Notes under the pieces: generated by a model
What the model saw: only the letters and a program-made list of their open reading frames with translations
What the model was told of the DNA's origin: nothing
Database searches by the model: none
Part shown: positions 50,861-51,619 of the stretch, one piece after another
Layout: the number at the start of each line of letters is the position of its first letter
Numbering within the stretch: the stretch's first letter is position 1
From: JBOHTO01 sp050733695
GTDB taxonomy: Bacteria; Gemmatimonadota; Gemmatimonadetes; Gemmatimonadales; Gemmatimonadaceae
Assembly (NCBI GenBank): GCA_050733695.1
Contig: JBOHTO010000081.1
Span: forward strand, 1-51,619
Reading direction: 5' to 3'
Length of the DNA: 51,619 nucleotides
Translations under genes and position numbers: made by a program

Positions 50861-51076
50861 CATTCAGCGACACGCGCGCACATGGCGCGCATACGTCTCA
50901 CTGACAAGGGGCATCGCTCTGGCGGTGGCTCTTTTTCGTTGTCAGGCGTCGCTGATCGGTCGGCCTCAGGCGGCCATCTGGACGTGCCTCTCGTGGAGGC
51001 AGGCACCACGAAGACAACTGTAGTCGGCATGTACGGCATATCCGGACTCCGACCACACAACATCAGGAGTACCACA

Positions 51077-51289
51077 ATGCGTACGACCGGCACAGTGAAG
51101 TGGTTCAACGACGCGAAGGGCTTTGGCTTCATCACGCCCGAGGATGGCCAGAAGGACTGCTTCGTGCATCATTCGGCGATCCAGGCGCAGGGCTTCAAGT
51201 CCCTCGCCGAGGGCGAGCGCGTGGAGTTCGAGATCGTGCAGGGCCAGAAGGGCCCCGCGGCCGAAAACGTAGTCAAGATCGGCGCCTGA
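51077..51289 (+). CDS. cspA: Cold-shock protein (CspA family RNA chaperone)
   Basis: A 70-residue single cold-shock domain. The RNA-binding motifs are visible: GTVKWFNDAKGFGFI (RNP1) and CFVHHSAI (RNP2, with Cys where Val or Ile is usual). The protein ends PAAENVVKIGA, as in most CspA/CspE proteins. It binds single-stranded RNA and DNA and melts secondary structure in the cytoplasm. ATG 51077 follows AGGAG by eight bases; the long frame upstream is spurious. It is followed by a strong hairpin and then by rpsU, a frequent neighbour of cold-shock genes. It may be induced in the cold through its long leader. Confidence 0.96.
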   Translation: MRTTGTVKWFNDAKGFGFITPEDGQKDCFVHHSAIQAQGFKSLAEGERVEFEIVQGQKGPAAENVVKIGA

Positions 51290-51328
51290 TCGCGACGGCT
51301 GCGGCTGTCGCCGCGGCCACTTTTCCGG

Positions 51329-51360
51329 GGCCGGTCCGGCGCATGTCGGGCCGGCCTCTT
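51329..51360 (+). terminator. Intrinsic-terminator-like hairpin after cspA
   Basis: GGCCGGTCCG (51329-51338) pairs with CGGGCCGGCC (51347-51356) with one G-T wobble and an 8-base loop, followed by TCTT. It lies 40 bases past the cspA stop and 51 bases before rpsU, so it may separate or attenuate the two. Confidence 0.6.
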
Positions 51361-51410
51361 GCGTTCTCACCGGTGCGCGGTTTGACCGGTGACCTTCAAC
51401 GGCGGTGACG

Positions 51411-51619
51411 ATGATCGAAGTGAAGCTGGAAGAAGGCGATCGCCTCGAGTGGGCGCTCAAGGCCTTCAAGAAGAAGGTGGTTCGCTCCGGGATCCTCAAG
51501 GATCTGCGGCGCAAGCGGCATTACGTGAAGCCGAGTGAGGAACGCGCGCTCAATTCAGAAGCGGCTCAGCGTCGGGCGAGGCCCAAGCGGGTGCGGGGGA
51601 AGGCGACTCCGGCGCGGTG
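51411..51619 (+). CDS. rpsU: 30S ribosomal protein bS21 (start only, runs off the window)
   Basis: ATG 51411 opens a frame of at least 69 codons that reaches the window edge without a stop. It reads MIEVKLEEGDRLEWALKAFK, then KKVVRSGILKDLRRKRHYVK, typical of bS21, a basic 60-75 residue protein that helps initiation by base-pairing of the 16S rRNA 3' end region. The C-terminal tail is Arg/Lys-rich. The gene follows cspA. Confidence 0.95.
   Translation, partial: MIEVKLEEGDRLEWALKAFKKKVVRSGILKDLRRKRHYVKPSEERALNSEAAQRRARPKRVRGKATPAR

Overview
The window is about 51.6 kb of very GC-rich bacterial DNA. Its mix of genes suggests a soil-type Gemmatimonadota (or a related, lipoprotein-rich Gram-negative lineage). 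The reasons are paired SusC/SusD outer-membrane import systems, many lipobox signal peptides, several beta-lactamase-fold serine hydrolases with DUF3471-like tails, D-aminoacylase-family lipoproteins, and a barrel-less TonB plug protein. The phylum is an inference from gene content. No rRNA, tRNA, CRISPR array or prophage was seen.

Region 1 (1-640) holds the C-terminal remnant of a FAD monooxygenase and GC-rich tandem repeats. Region 2 (641-25886) is a dense block of secreted or lipid-anchored hydrolases. It contains five beta-lactamase/D-peptidase-fold serine hydrolases, two CocE/NonD-family hydrolases (one with the residue pattern of alpha-amino-acid ester hydrolases), an M20 amidohydrolase, a PAF-acetylhydrolase-like membrane hydrolase, an amino-acid permease, and two N-acyl-D-amino-acid deacylase-family lipoproteins. 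One of those deacylases is a head-to-tail fusion of two complete domains. A GNAT acyltransferase and an N-acyl/N-succinyl-amino-acid racemase sit in one translationally coupled operon. With the M20 hydrolase they match the three-enzyme route for converting D- to L-amino acids first described in Geobacillus. A GntR/FCD regulator lies in the same block.

Region 3 (25915-27341) carries a VapBC toxin-antitoxin pair with a near-consensus, apparently leaderless promoter, a small coiled-coil gene, and a scrambled fragment of the M20 gene. Region 4 (27342-39250) holds two divergent SusC/SusD pairs. One is followed by an M23 peptidoglycan endopeptidase and the other by a TonB-plug protein. Region 5 (39269-49478) encodes a di-heme oxidoreductase and a giant cyclic beta-glucan synthase (NdvB type). 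Region 6 (49542-51619) has a broken mazF, a zeta-type toxin with a small partner, a cold-shock protein, and the start of ribosomal protein S21.

The working model is a regulon for scavenging D-amino-acid-containing or acylated peptides, such as peptidoglycan stems or nonribosomal peptides. M23 and the serine hydrolases would cut the substrate outside the cytoplasm, and SusCD would import fragments. The deacylases and ester hydrolase would free amino acids, the permease would take them up, and the GNAT-racemase-M20 route would turn D- into L-amino acids. A TTTGTATACA-like palindrome recurs in five divergent intergenic regions across the block, including the one upstream of the GntR gene, which gives a testable regulatory link. 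The enzyme family calls are firm. Substrates and regulation are inference.
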